Positions 43,260 through 51,804 of a DNA stretch of 64,000 nt are shown here, piece after piece (within the stretch, counting starts at the first letter, position 1; the number at the start of each line of letters is the position of its first letter). A model generated the notes under the pieces. That model did not search any database, was not told where the DNA came from, and worked only from the letters and a program-made list of their open reading frames with translations. Source of the DNA: CBDAQV01 sp965199335 (GTDB lineage: Bacteria > Pseudomonadota > Alphaproteobacteria > CALMVH01). Both the position numbers and the translations under genes were made by a program. The stretch lies in the NCBI GenBank assembly GCA_965199335.1, contig CBDAQZ010000001.1:124001-188000 (forward strand), read 5' to 3'.

Positions 43260-44330
43260 TCAGTGAGAATATTTGTGCTGGTCGCGATTTGTGTGCTGCC
43301 GAGGCGGCAGGCCCGTATCCACTTTCAGGCGGTCGATAGCGGGGAATGGCAGGCCAGTGGCGATACGCGCGATCTCCATGGTTCCGAAGGCCGGTTGGGT
43401 GCCCATCCTGCGCTCGTGGTCGGTTTCGCCGATGTAGAATTTCCCCTGGCGGAAATCGTTCACAAATCCAATGGCCGAATTTTCGCTACGGCCATTGCCG
43501 ACCAGCGCATCCACCAGTTCCGCTGCCGTCTCGATATGCAGGCGTGCCAGCTTATCGAGCATGCGCGGCGCATGGTCCCGCAAGGCGGGACTGGCCGAAA
43601 GCCTTGCATGCGGTCGCTCGAGCACAACAGAACGTTCATCGCCTTCGTCTGCCGGCCTTGATAGCGAAGCTACGATTGCCTGCCCGGGCTTTACGTGGGC
43701 GAGCGCCGCGCCAAGATAGAACATCGGAGTGAAGCTCTGCGATGGCTTGTAGCTGGCTGCACCCCTTTCGCCGCGAAAGAATTTGCCCTCGATGAAGTCC
43801 GTGAAATCCAGATTGATGCTGAACGGCGGTACGCCGTGGCTAGGCCCAACGCTGTGCATGGCGTCCCGCAAATCGCCGTAGGTAACGATGTCGCGGGCCT
43901 TCCAGCCGGCAATGAGCGCGGGCGTCTTTTGCACCAGGATGGTGTTGCGGTTGAGGCGAGCCTCCCTGTCGATAAGTTCGGGGCCGCCTTCCACCAGCGA
44001 CAGGTCCTCGGGACGCATGCGCAGCTTACTGCTGGCGAGGGATTCGACACTCCTCGTCGCGGTCTTGCTGAGGCCGAGAGGTTTTCCCGTTTCTTCCAGG
44101 GTAAGCTCGGTGTCGTCCTCCAGGCCATATCGCCGCGATATCACCTGGCTTCCCAACGGATCCAGCCTGCCGACGCGATCGCGCACGACTACCGAACGCT
44201 CGGCTATCAGCATGTTTTGGAGCGGATCCATGACCAGAGGAACACCCAGGGCCGCAAGACGCTTATGCGTTTTACTATCGAGCCTTATCAGAATGGGGTC
44301 GGGATTCGTATCCGGGTCGATCTGGCTCAT
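43260..44330 (-). CDS. Unusual protein with sigma-70 region 4-like HTH and duplicated alpha-CTD-like modules
   Basis: 356 aa. Residues ~53-105 (LDPLGSQVISRRYGLEDD; LTLEETGKPLGLSKTATRSVE) follow the pattern of sigma-70 region 4, including the helix-turn-helix and the closing S/L-K-L-R. No region 2 or 3 is visible, so it is not a whole sigma factor. Two similar modules follow: ~136-188 (TPALIAGWKARDIVTYGDLRD, then FTDFIEGKFFRGE) and ~253-303 (APRMLDKLARLHIETAAELVD, then FVNDFRQGKFYIGE). Each opens like the helix-hairpin-helix of the RNA polymerase alpha C-terminal domain. A role in DNA binding or polymerase contact is inferred from these resemblances. Neighbours give no further clue. Confidence 0.7.
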   Translation of the reverse strand: MSQIDPDTNPDPILIRLDSKTHKRLAALGVPLVMDPLQNMLIAERSVVVRDRVGRLDPLGSQVISRRYGLEDDTELTLEETGKPLGLSKTATRSVESLASSKLRMRPEDLSLVEGGPELIDREARLNRNTILVQKTPALIAGWKARDIVTYGDLRDAMHSVGPSHGVPPFSINLDFTDFIEGKFFRGERGAASYKPSQSFTPMFYLGAALAHVKPGQAIVASLSRPADEGDERSVVLERPHARLSASPALRDHAPRMLDKLARLHIETAAELVDALVGNGRSENSAIGFVNDFRQGKFYIGETDHERRMGTQPAFGTMEIARIATGLPFPAIDRLKVDTGLPPRQHTNRDQHKYSH

Positions 44331-44398
44331 GGTTACTTCGCCTGTAGGTACTCGAGTTATATAGCGTATTTACTATATCTTAATACTCATCGCAAGCT

Positions 44399-45295
44399 TT
44401 ATGTCGCACATATTACCGCCATCAGCTTTCGCGTTGCCAGGGGCATCAGCGTCCAGCAAACCTCTGCCATGACGATGGTCATCACCGTTTTCGGCGCGAA
44501 GCCGACCAGAACAAGGGCCATGCTGAGGCCCGAATTATTGTAGGCCGAACATGTCAGGGCCGCGATGCGGTTGCCTGGACTGGCGCGGAACGGCAGCCAG
44601 CCAGCAGCAATGAACACGGCGTAACACAAGGCCGCAACCAGCAAGGGAACGGGAAGCGTGGCCGGATCGCGCAGGATGTTGCTGCGCTGGCCGGCGATGA
44701 TGACGAACACCATCAGCGCCAGCAGCAGCACGGTGATCGTCTTGCCCCATTCGACTGAAAAACTGACGGCGGCCTTTACCCGGCGCAGCGGATAGGCAAG
44801 CAGGGCGGGCAGCAGCACGCATTGGGTCAGCGTTACCAGCAGCATGACCGGCGGCGGCGCTGCCCCTTCGATACCGGCGGCGGCAAAGCCCATCGGGATC
44901 AGCACGATCGCCGCGCCCGAGCTGAGAAGTGTAATGAACAGCGCGGCGGCGACATTGCCGCCGAACAGGCCGGTGAAAGCGGCCGAGGAGGTTCCGGCGG
45001 GCGTCAACGCCAATAGCAGGACTGCAGGTGAATAGGTCGGCGCAACCAGCAGCGTCAGTGCATACATGATCGCCGGCAGCATGGCGAAGCGCCCCAGCCA
45101 GAAACCAAGCAATCCCTTTATGTTCAACTGCCTGAAATCACCGCCCTGCAACTTGAGGCAGGACAGCAATATGATAAAACCCAGGATCAGGGTAACGGCC
45201 AGCGGCGGAATCAGGTTGCCGCCCGGAATGCAAAGCCCGATTACGCCGCCCATGACCAATAGTAGCCCGAGACGGGTCTCGATGAAGGCTTTCAA
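44399..45295 (-). CDS. Bile acid:sodium symporter (BASS)-family transporter
   Basis: 298 aa with about nine to ten hydrophobic helices over its whole length. BASS/SBF features: TPAGTSSAAFTGLFGGNVAAAL, the crossover-helix region and CSAYNNSGLSMALVL near the C-terminal third. Members import organic anions such as pantoate, pyruvate or bile acids with Na+. The substrate is not predictable. It lies in the accessory block between infB and rbfA. Confidence 0.82.
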   Translation of the reverse strand: MKAFIETRLGLLLVMGGVIGLCIPGGNLIPPLAVTLILGFIILLSCLKLQGGDFRQLNIKGLLGFWLGRFAMLPAIMYALTLLVAPTYSPAVLLLALTPAGTSSAAFTGLFGGNVAAALFITLLSSGAAIVLIPMGFAAAGIEGAAPPPVMLLVTLTQCVLLPALLAYPLRRVKAAVSFSVEWGKTITVLLLALMVFVIIAGQRSNILRDPATLPVPLLVAALCYAVFIAAGWLPFRASPGNRIAALTCSAYNNSGLSMALVLVGFAPKTVMTIVMAEVCWTLMPLATRKLMAVICAT

Positions 45296-45319
45296 TGGTT
45301 ATGTACTTTGAAGGCCATT

Positions 45320-45601
45320 CTAACCATTGACGGAAGGCTTCAATGCGCCTTTCGCAATATCGGCAATCCTTAACGCTTCACTGATGTACTGGCTGGTGAA
45401 GCGTTCTTTTGCGCCTACATCGTCGGGATGGGTCGACGGTTTCAAATGCTCCGGTAATTCCGCCCTGAGCCCGTTTTCCCTGCGAAATTGACGGCATGCG
45501 TCGGATAGCGCATTCGACTTATCTATGAAGTCGGCCAGCGTTTCTATATCACGGTCTGGTGTGCGCAACAGGCGTTCGATTTGTTCGGCATCTTGATTCA
45601 T
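45320..45601 (-). CDS. Small hypothetical protein
   Basis: 93 aa, soluble and mostly helical (QIERLLRTPDRDIETLADFID; DACRQFRRENGLRAEL; YISEALRIADIAKGAL). No recognised family. It lies 88 bases downstream of infB, in the accessory block, and 24 bases before the BASS gene on the same strand. Confidence 0.6.
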   Translation of the reverse strand: MNQDAEQIERLLRTPDRDIETLADFIDKSNALSDACRQFRRENGLRAELPEHLKPSTHPDDVGAKERFTSQYISEALRIADIAKGALKPSVNG

Positions 45602-45689
45602 GCCGAAAATTAACTGATAATTTATTATTAGGCAAGCCCAAAACTACTGTCGTTCCGTTGTGCTATGCCGCATATCGGAACGATGGGGC

Positions 45690-48308
45690 CTACAGCGTAC
45701 GCGCCACCGATTCCACTTCGAACGCCTCGATGATGTCGCCGACGGCTACGTTCTCGTAGTTCTCGAACGCCATGCCGCACTCGAAGCCGTCGCGCACTTC
45801 CTTCACTTCGTCCTTGAAGCGGCGCAGCGTCTTCAGCGTGCCTTCGTGGATCACGACGCCGTCGCGCAGCAGGCGGACCTTGGCGCCGCGCTTGACCATG
45901 CCTTCGGTGATGTAGCAACCGGCGACCTTGCCGACCTTCGTGATGTTGAAGATCTGGCGGATCTCGGCGTTGCCCAGGAACTGTTCGCGCAGGGTAGGCT
46001 TCAGCATGCCCGACAGCAGGCCCTTCACGTCGTCCAGAATGTTGTAGATGATCGAGTAGTAACGCACCTCGACAGCATCGCGCTTGGCGACGTCGCGCGC
46101 CTGGGGATTGGCGCGGACATTGAAGCCGATGATGAAGCCGCCCGAAGCCTTGGCCAGCGTCACGTCGGACTCGTTGATCGCGCCGACACCCGAATGCAGG
46201 ACGCGCAGGGCGACCTCTGTCGAATCCGCGGTCAGGCGGGTCAGGGCGCTGGTGATGGCTTCCACCGATCCGTGCACGTCGCCCTTGACGACGACTGCCA
46301 GCTCCTTCTTCTCGCCGGCCTGAATCTGCGTGAACATGTCGTCCAGCGACCCGCGCGCGGTCAGCGCGGCGTTGGCCGTGCGATCGCGGCGCATGCGGAA
46401 CTCGGCGATCTCGCGCGCCTTCGCCTCGGTCTCGACGACAACGAAATCGTCGCCCGAGCTCGGCGTGCCGTTCAGGCCCAGGATTTCCACCGGGAAGGCG
46501 GGTTCGGCGCTGGTGATGCTGGCGCCACGGTCGTTGACCAAAGCGCGGACGCGGCCCCACTCGGAACCGGAGACGAAGATGTCGCCGACGCGCAGCGTGC
46601 CGTTCTGCACCAGCACGGTCGCGACCGAACCGCGGCCCTTGTCCAGCTTGGCCTCGACCACGGTACCGCTGGCGGGGCGGTCGGGGTTGGCCTTCAGGTC
46701 CAGGATCTCGGCCTGCAGCAGGATGGCTTCCTCAAGCTTCTCAAGGCCGATCTTGCTCTTGGCGGACACTTCCACCGCCAGCACGTCGCCGCCCATTTCC
46801 TCGGTCTGCAGGTCGTATTGCAGCAGGTCCTGGCGGACCTTGTTGGCGTTGGCATCGGGCAGGTCGATCTTGTTGATGGCGACGATGATCGGCACCTTCG
46901 CAGCCTTGGCGTGGGCGATGGCCTCGATCGTCTGCGGCATGATGCTGTCGTTTGCGGCGACCACCAGCACGACCACGTCCGTCACGTTCGCGCCGCGGGC
47001 GCGCATCTCGGTAAAGGCGGCGTGGCCCGGCGTATCGATGAAGGTGATCTTCTGGCCGGTCCGCAGGTGAACCTGATAGGCTCCGATATGCTGGGTAATG
47101 CCGCCGGCTTCGCCCGCGACCACGTCGGTCTGGCGGATCGCGTCGAGCAGCGAGGTCTTGCCGTGGTCGACGTGGCCCATGATCGTGACCACGGGCGGAC
47201 GCGACAGCAATTGCTCTGCCGTATCGACATCGCCGGTCATGCCGATTTCGATGTCGGATTCGGCGACGCGGCGGATGCGGTGGCCGAATTCGGTCGCGAT
47301 CAGCTCCGCCGTGTCGGCGTCGATGGTCTCGTTGATCGTCGCCATCACGCCCATGCGCATAAGCGATTTGATGACGTCGGCGCCGCGCTCGGCCATGCGG
47401 TTCGCCAGTTCCTGGACGGTGATCGCCTCGGGAATGGTGACGTCGCGGGTGATCTTGCCCGAATCCTCGCCCCCGAAGATACGCTGGCGTTCCTTTTCGG
47501 CGCGACGGCGCATCGCGGCGACGCTGCGGCCGCGTACGGTATCGCCGTCGTCGTTCAGCGCCTGCGACACCGTCATGCGGTGCTGGCGGCGAACGTCGGT
47601 CTTCTTGGTCGTCGGCACCGGCGGGCGGGCGGCTGGGCGCGCGGCGCGGCGGACGCGGGCGCGCTGTTCGTCCTCCTCGTCGGCGCTGATGCCAGTTACG
47701 CCGCGGCCCATCAGGGCTGCGACCTTGGCCGCTGCCGTGGTTCCGACGCGGTCGGCCATCTTGCGCCGCTCGTCGTCGCTGTTGCGGCGGTTCTCGCCTT
47801 CGCTGCGGACGCGCTCCGCCTCATCGGCCTTGCTCTTCTCGTCGGCGTCGATCGAGCGCAATTCGTCCAGCTCGCGCTGGCGCAAATCCTCGGCGGTCAG
47901 CGGGCGGGCAGGGTCCTGCGCCGCGGGTGCTTCCGGAACTGTGGGCGAGGTGTCGCGCCACACATGGCTGCTGCGTTCGGGGCGTTCGGGCCGTTCCTCA
48001 GCGCCGCGCAGGGCGCGAACGCGCGCCTCGCGCTCCTCGTTGGTCAGCTGGCGGGCGCCGCCGGGACGTCCGCTGCTGCCGGCCTGGCGCTGCAAGGCGG
48101 TCGCCGGGGTCGTGCTCGGGCCGGCAGCCTGGGGCAGGTCGCCTTCCGGTCCACGCTTGCGCTTGACCTCGACGGCAACGGCCTTGGACCGTCCATGCGA
48201 AAAGCTCTGGCGGACCTGGTTGGCATCCGCGCCGCGTTTCAGCTCCAGCTTGCCCCGTGAGGACAGGCTGAGGACTTTTTTCGGTTCTTGATCGTTACTA
48301 TCGCTCAT
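45690..48308 (-). CDS. infB: Translation initiation factor IF-2
   Basis: 872 aa. GTPase that places initiator tRNA on the ribosome. An N-terminal IF2-N segment (KKVLSLSSRGKLELK) is followed by a long charged, Arg/Glu/Ala-rich alphaproteobacterial linker to ~300; the G domain has GHVDHGKTSLLDA (about 372-384), DTPGHAAF and NKIDLPDAN; the C-terminal barrel and IF2-C domains end in the EAFEVESVARTL-type tail. Complete. It follows ylxR by 8 bases. Confidence 0.98.
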   Translation of the reverse strand: MSDSNDQEPKKVLSLSSRGKLELKRGADANQVRQSFSHGRSKAVAVEVKRKRGPEGDLPQAAGPSTTPATALQRQAGSSGRPGGARQLTNEEREARVRALRGAEERPERPERSSHVWRDTSPTVPEAPAAQDPARPLTAEDLRQRELDELRSIDADEKSKADEAERVRSEGENRRNSDDERRKMADRVGTTAAAKVAALMGRGVTGISADEEDEQRARVRRAARPAARPPVPTTKKTDVRRQHRMTVSQALNDDGDTVRGRSVAAMRRRAEKERQRIFGGEDSGKITRDVTIPEAITVQELANRMAERGADVIKSLMRMGVMATINETIDADTAELIATEFGHRIRRVAESDIEIGMTGDVDTAEQLLSRPPVVTIMGHVDHGKTSLLDAIRQTDVVAGEAGGITQHIGAYQVHLRTGQKITFIDTPGHAAFTEMRARGANVTDVVVLVVAANDSIMPQTIEAIAHAKAAKVPIIVAINKIDLPDANANKVRQDLLQYDLQTEEMGGDVLAVEVSAKSKIGLEKLEEAILLQAEILDLKANPDRPASGTVVEAKLDKGRGSVATVLVQNGTLRVGDIFVSGSEWGRVRALVNDRGASITSAEPAFPVEILGLNGTPSSGDDFVVVETEAKAREIAEFRMRRDRTANAALTARGSLDDMFTQIQAGEKKELAVVVKGDVHGSVEAITSALTRLTADSTEVALRVLHSGVGAINESDVTLAKASGGFIIGFNVRANPQARDVAKRDAVEVRYYSIIYNILDDVKGLLSGMLKPTLREQFLGNAEIRQIFNITKVGKVAGCYITEGMVKRGAKVRLLRDGVVIHEGTLKTLRRFKDEVKEVRDGFECGMAFENYENVAVGDIIEAFEVESVARTL

Positions 48309-48316
48309 TTTCTCAA

Positions 48317-48967
48317 CTATTCCGTACCCGTGTGAACCGGCGGCAGAAGCGCTTCAAGCTTCCCCGCAAGCAAAATCAGTCGCGCAGCATGCGCTTTGTC
48401 GCTAATTCCGGCATAAACTACAATGCCGATTGTGCCGAAGATGCCCGCAAGGGCCTCGCTATCCAGCACATCAATGATATGGGCGTTCGGGCTCAAGGCT
48501 TCCAGCTTGCCCCTGCCATCTTTTCCCGCGTCCGTCGCCAGCAGCAGAACTTGCAGCTTTTTCGCGCGCGCCCAGGCTTCCACTTTTTCGAAACCGGCGA
48601 CCGCGCTGCCAGCGCGGCGGGCAAATCCCACGGCGTCGATCAGGCGTTGCCGCGTCAGGGAAACCACCTGGTCCTTCAGATCCGCCGGCACCTTCACCTG
48701 CCGCCGCGCGACCCGTGCGAACGGGTTCTTGGCGGTGGCGGCTTCCAGCGTGGCGCGGTCGGCCTTGATCCACAGGCCGCGACCCGGCAGCTTCTCAGCG
48801 ATGTCGGGCACCACGATGCCGTCGGGCGAAACGGCGAAGCGCAGCAATTGCTCCTTCGCCATGACCTCGCCGGTCACGATGCAGCGGCGTTGCGGCCCGG
48901 TCAGCTCCTCTTCATCGGAGGAAATCGGCGCATCGTCTTCTAGAATGAGGTCAGCGCCGAGTGACAT
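48317..48967 (-). CDS. YlxR-like RNA-binding protein fused to L7Ae-like domain
   Basis: 216 aa from the ATG at 48967, just after the nusA stop; an ATG at 49021 would overlap nusA by 41 bases. Residues ~25-100 are the YlxR/DUF448 domain (PQRRCIVTGEVMAKEQLLRF; GRGLWIKADR) and the C-terminal half is an L7Ae/YlxQ-like fold (IDAVGFARRAGSAVAGFEKV; LLLATDAGKDGRGKL). In alphaproteobacteria these are often one protein encoded between nusA and infB. Proposed roles involve RNA binding or nucleoid association. Confidence 0.9.
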   Translation of the reverse strand: MSLGADLILEDDAPISSDEEELTGPQRRCIVTGEVMAKEQLLRFAVSPDGIVVPDIAEKLPGRGLWIKADRATLEAATAKNPFARVARRQVKVPADLKDQVVSLTRQRLIDAVGFARRAGSAVAGFEKVEAWARAKKLQVLLLATDAGKDGRGKLEALSPNAHIIDVLDSEALAGIFGTIGIVVYAGISDKAHAARLILLAGKLEALLPPVHTGTE

Positions 48968-48980
48968 GGGCGTGGCTACC

Positions 48981-50495
48981 TCATGCCTGATCTGCGGGTT
49001 CGGATTTTGCGACATCCTCATCCTCGAACCACTTGGCGCGCAAGCCCATGATCAGCTCCTCGGCTTGCGAGGGGCTGATGACGCGCGATCCCACGATCTC
49101 GATCAACTCGTCGGTGGCAAGGTCGGCCAGGTCGTCCGGGGTCTTGACGCCCTTTTCGCCTAGCGATACCAGCATGGCCGGCGTCAGGGTCTCGATGGCC
49201 ATCAGATCCTCGGTGACGCCGAGGCCCTTGAGTTTCTGCAACAATTCCTCGTCGCGGGCGGCCAGGAAATTGTCGGCGCGGTTCTTAAGTTCCTGCGCCA
49301 CGTCTTCGTCGAAGCCTTCGATGTTGGCGAGGTCCTCGATGCTGGTGGCCGAGATTTCCTCGACCGAGCGGAAGCCTTCGGCGATCAGCAGATGCGCGAT
49401 CACGTCGTCGACTTCCAGCGCTTCGATGAACAGGCCCGAACGGGTACGGAATTCTTCCTGGCGGCGCTCCGACTCCTCGGCTTCGGTAAGGATATCGATG
49501 TCGAGGCCGGTCAGCATCGATGCCAGGCGCACGTTCTGACCGCGGCGGCCGATGGCCAGGCTGAGCTGGTCGTCGGGCACCACGACTTCGATGCGGGCGT
49601 TCTCGTCGTCGATGACCACCTTGGTGACCTCGGCAGGGGCCAGCGCGTTGACGACGAACGTCGCCTGGTCTTCCGACCAGGGGATGATGTCGATCTTCTC
49701 GCCATGCAGTTCGCCGACGACGGCCTGGACGCGGCTGCCGCGCATGCCGACGCAGGCGCCGACCGGATCGATCGAGCTGTCGCGGCTAATGACGGCGATC
49801 TTGGCGCGGCTGCCCGGATCGCGGGCGACACCCTTGATCGTGATGACGCCGTCATAGATTTCCGGCACTTCCTGCGTGAACAGCTTGGCCATGAACTGCG
49901 GATGGCTGCGCGACAGGAAGATCTGCGGGCCGCGGATTTCCTCGCGCACGTCGTAGATGTAGGCGCGGACGCGGTCGCCGGTGTTGAAGTGTTCGCGCGG
50001 CAGCGATTCATCGCGGCGCAGCACGGCCTCGGCGCGGCCCAGATCGACCGTGACGTTGCCGTAATCGACGCGCTTGACCGAGCCGTTGACGATTTCGCCT
50101 ATGCGATCCTTGAATTCCAGGTACTGCCGCGAACGCTCGACTTCGCGCACCTTCTGCACGATCACCTGCTTGGCGGTCTGCGCGGCGACGCGGCCGAAAT
50201 CGATCGGCGGCAGGTCGTCGATCAGGAATTCGCCCAGCACGGCATCGGGCTTGATCGCCTGCGCCTGCGCCAGCGTCATCTGGGTTACCTCGTTCTCGAC
50301 CGGGTCGGCAACCTCGCGGTAACGGCGCAGGATGATGCTGCCGTTGCGGCGGTCGATGCCGGCGCGAATGTCGTGCTCGTGGCCGTATTTGCTACGGCCG
50401 GCCTTCTGGATCGCCTCCTCCATGGCGCCCAGGACCTCGTCACGGTCGATGTTCTTTTCCCGCGCCACCGCATCGGCGACTTGCAGCAATTCCAT
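48981..50495 (-). CDS. nusA: Transcription termination/antitermination protein NusA
   Basis: 504 aa. N-terminal RNA polymerase-binding domain (LLQVADAVAREKNIDRDEVLGAMEEAI has the expected form), S1 domain (~135-200), two KH domains (GACVGMRGSRVQAVVGEL; LAIGRRGQNVRLASMLTG) and C-terminal acidic helix-hairpin-helix repeats (about 350-490). Modulates pausing, termination and rRNA antitermination. Intact. It lies 16 bases downstream of rimP. Confidence 0.97.
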   Translation of the reverse strand: MELLQVADAVAREKNIDRDEVLGAMEEAIQKAGRSKYGHEHDIRAGIDRRNGSIILRRYREVADPVENEVTQMTLAQAQAIKPDAVLGEFLIDDLPPIDFGRVAAQTAKQVIVQKVREVERSRQYLEFKDRIGEIVNGSVKRVDYGNVTVDLGRAEAVLRRDESLPREHFNTGDRVRAYIYDVREEIRGPQIFLSRSHPQFMAKLFTQEVPEIYDGVITIKGVARDPGSRAKIAVISRDSSIDPVGACVGMRGSRVQAVVGELHGEKIDIIPWSEDQATFVVNALAPAEVTKVVIDDENARIEVVVPDDQLSLAIGRRGQNVRLASMLTGLDIDILTEAEESERRQEEFRTRSGLFIEALEVDDVIAHLLIAEGFRSVEEISATSIEDLANIEGFDEDVAQELKNRADNFLAARDEELLQKLKGLGVTEDLMAIETLTPAMLVSLGEKGVKTPDDLADLATDELIEIVGSRVISPSQAEELIMGLRAKWFEDEDVAKSEPADQA

Positions 50496-50511
50496 CAGTC
50501 TAGCCCTCTAG

Positions 50512-51018
50512 TCAGGCTGCCCGCTTGTTGGCGGCCAGCAGTTCGTCGTTAAGTACCAGTTTGGCGCGTCGCAGCGCCGTGAAAGCGATCCGCTTCTCGG
50601 CGGCTTCGTCGCGCAGCACGATGATGCCGTCCTCGAGCGATACGATCCGTCCCTTGAAGCGGGACTGGCCCTCGATCGGGTCCAGCGTGTCGATCCGCAC
50701 CTCGAACCCCGCCCAGCGGACGAAGTCCTTTTCCCGCGTCAGCGGCCGGTCGATCCCGGGGGAGCTGATTTCCAGCGTGTACGGCTCGGCGATCGGGTCG
50801 GCCTCGTCCATCTTCGCGGCCAGCCCGCGGCTGATGGTGCCGCAATCGTCGATGCCGATGTTTGTGCCGTCCGGCTGTTCCGCCATGACCTGCAGGTTGC
50901 CGCCGGCCAGCGACAGGCGCACCACGTCGAAACCCAGGCCCTGGATCACGGGAATCACGAGGTGCGCAAGCCTTTGCGCCCCTTCGTCCACGATCAATGC
51001 CGAGTAGTCTTCGCTCAC
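50512..51018 (-). CDS. rimP: Ribosome maturation factor RimP
   Basis: 168 aa. Needed for 30S maturation. Two-domain layout: N-terminal alpha/beta (VIPVIQGLGFDVVRLSLAGG; DGTNIGIDDCGTISRGLA; YTLEISSPGIDRPLTREKDF) and a C-terminal SH3-like barrel (RIDTLDPIEGQSRFKGRIVSL split by turns). First gene of the rimP-nusA-ylxR-infB unit, directly downstream of a strong terminator. Confidence 0.95.
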   Translation of the reverse strand: MSEDYSALIVDEGAQRLAHLVIPVIQGLGFDVVRLSLAGGNLQVMAEQPDGTNIGIDDCGTISRGLAAKMDEADPIAEPYTLEISSPGIDRPLTREKDFVRWAGFEVRIDTLDPIEGQSRFKGRIVSLEDGIIVLRDEAAEKRIAFTALRRAKLVLNDELLAANKRAA

Positions 51019-51034
51019 TTGTCCGCCACACCAT

Positions 51035-51060
51035 AAAAAAAGTGGGCCGCGAGCCCACTT
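51035..51060 (-). terminator. Intrinsic terminator between trmB and rimP
   Basis: AAGTGGGC (51040-51047) and GCCCACTT (51053-51060) form an 8-bp perfect stem with a 5-base loop; on the minus strand it is followed by a run of seven T. It ends the metK-trmB transcript about 17 bases before rimP, implying a rimP promoter in or after this region, or attenuation. Confidence 0.9.
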
Positions 51061-51129
51061 GGTTGAGATCAGATTTGTAGTGAGATATAGCGGGACCGGC
51101 GCAGGGATGCAAGCGGGATGATTGCAGCC

Positions 51130-51804
51130 TCAGGGCCGCCTGATGACTTTATAATAGAAGGGCAATCTGCCCTTCTCCAGAGCTTTTTCCTCATATCGGG
51201 TGCCTGGCCAGTCCCCAGGACGTTTTTGTATGACCTCGCCAGCGGGTTGCAGGGTGAAGGCTGAATGCGCGGTCACGACCTCTTCGTACCATTCCGCCAG
51301 TCCGGTGTCGTCGGTCGCCAGATAAATTTCGCCATCGGCCGCCAGCACCCGCGCGAGGTCGTCCAGCGTCTCCGGATTGACGATGCGGCGCTTGTTATGC
51401 CGTTTCTTCGGCCAGGGATCGGCGAACAGGACAAAGCAGCGGGCGATGCTGCGGTCCGGCAGGACCTTGAGCAGGAAACGCGCGTCGTCGGTGAAGACGC
51501 TGACATTGGTCAGCCCGGTTTCCTCCAAGCCTTTCAGCAAGGCCGACACGCCATTCATGAACGGCTCGCAGCCGATGAAGCCGGTATCGGGATGCCGCGC
51601 CGCCTGCGCCAGAAGGTGTTCGCCGCTGCCGAAGCCGATCTCCAGCCAGACCGGTCGACCGCCGGCGAACGGTGCGCCCAGGTCGTCAAGCTCGATGCGG
51701 TGCTTGGGCAGGCCATGTTCCAGCGCGGCGGAGCGCGAGCCCCTGAGGGGGCGCGCCGTCCGCCGGCCACGGAACTGGGAGAACTGCGTGGTTTCGGTGC
51801 TCAG
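51130..51804 (-). CDS. trmB: tRNA (guanine-N7-)-methyltransferase, apparent CTG start
   Basis: 224 aa. Makes m7G46 in tRNA using S-adenosylmethionine. Motifs: LEIGFGSGEHLL (SAM binding), FIGCEPF, FADPWPKKRHNKRR and the C-terminal TRYEEKALEKGR. No ATG, GTG or TTG occurs in frame between the metK stop and the first conserved block. The reading phase fits a CTG at 51804 whose last two bases overlap the metK TGA (CTGA), mirroring the ATGA junctions elsewhere in the window. Its neighbour metK makes the methyl donor. Confidence 0.92.
   Translation of the reverse strand: MSTETTQFSQFRGRRTARPLRGSRSAALEHGLPKHRIELDDLGAPFAGGRPVWLEIGFGSGEHLLAQAARHPDTGFIGCEPFMNGVSALLKGLEETGLTNVSVFTDDARFLLKVLPDRSIARCFVLFADPWPKKRHNKRRIVNPETLDDLARVLAADGEIYLATDDTGLAEWYEEVVTAHSAFTLQPAGEVIQKRPGDWPGTRYEEKALEKGRLPFYYKVIRRP

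Noticed and set aside
45660..48260. 866-residue open frame antisense to infB
   Set aside because: Shadow of the GC-rich IF-2 gene; low-complexity composition and no recognisable domain.
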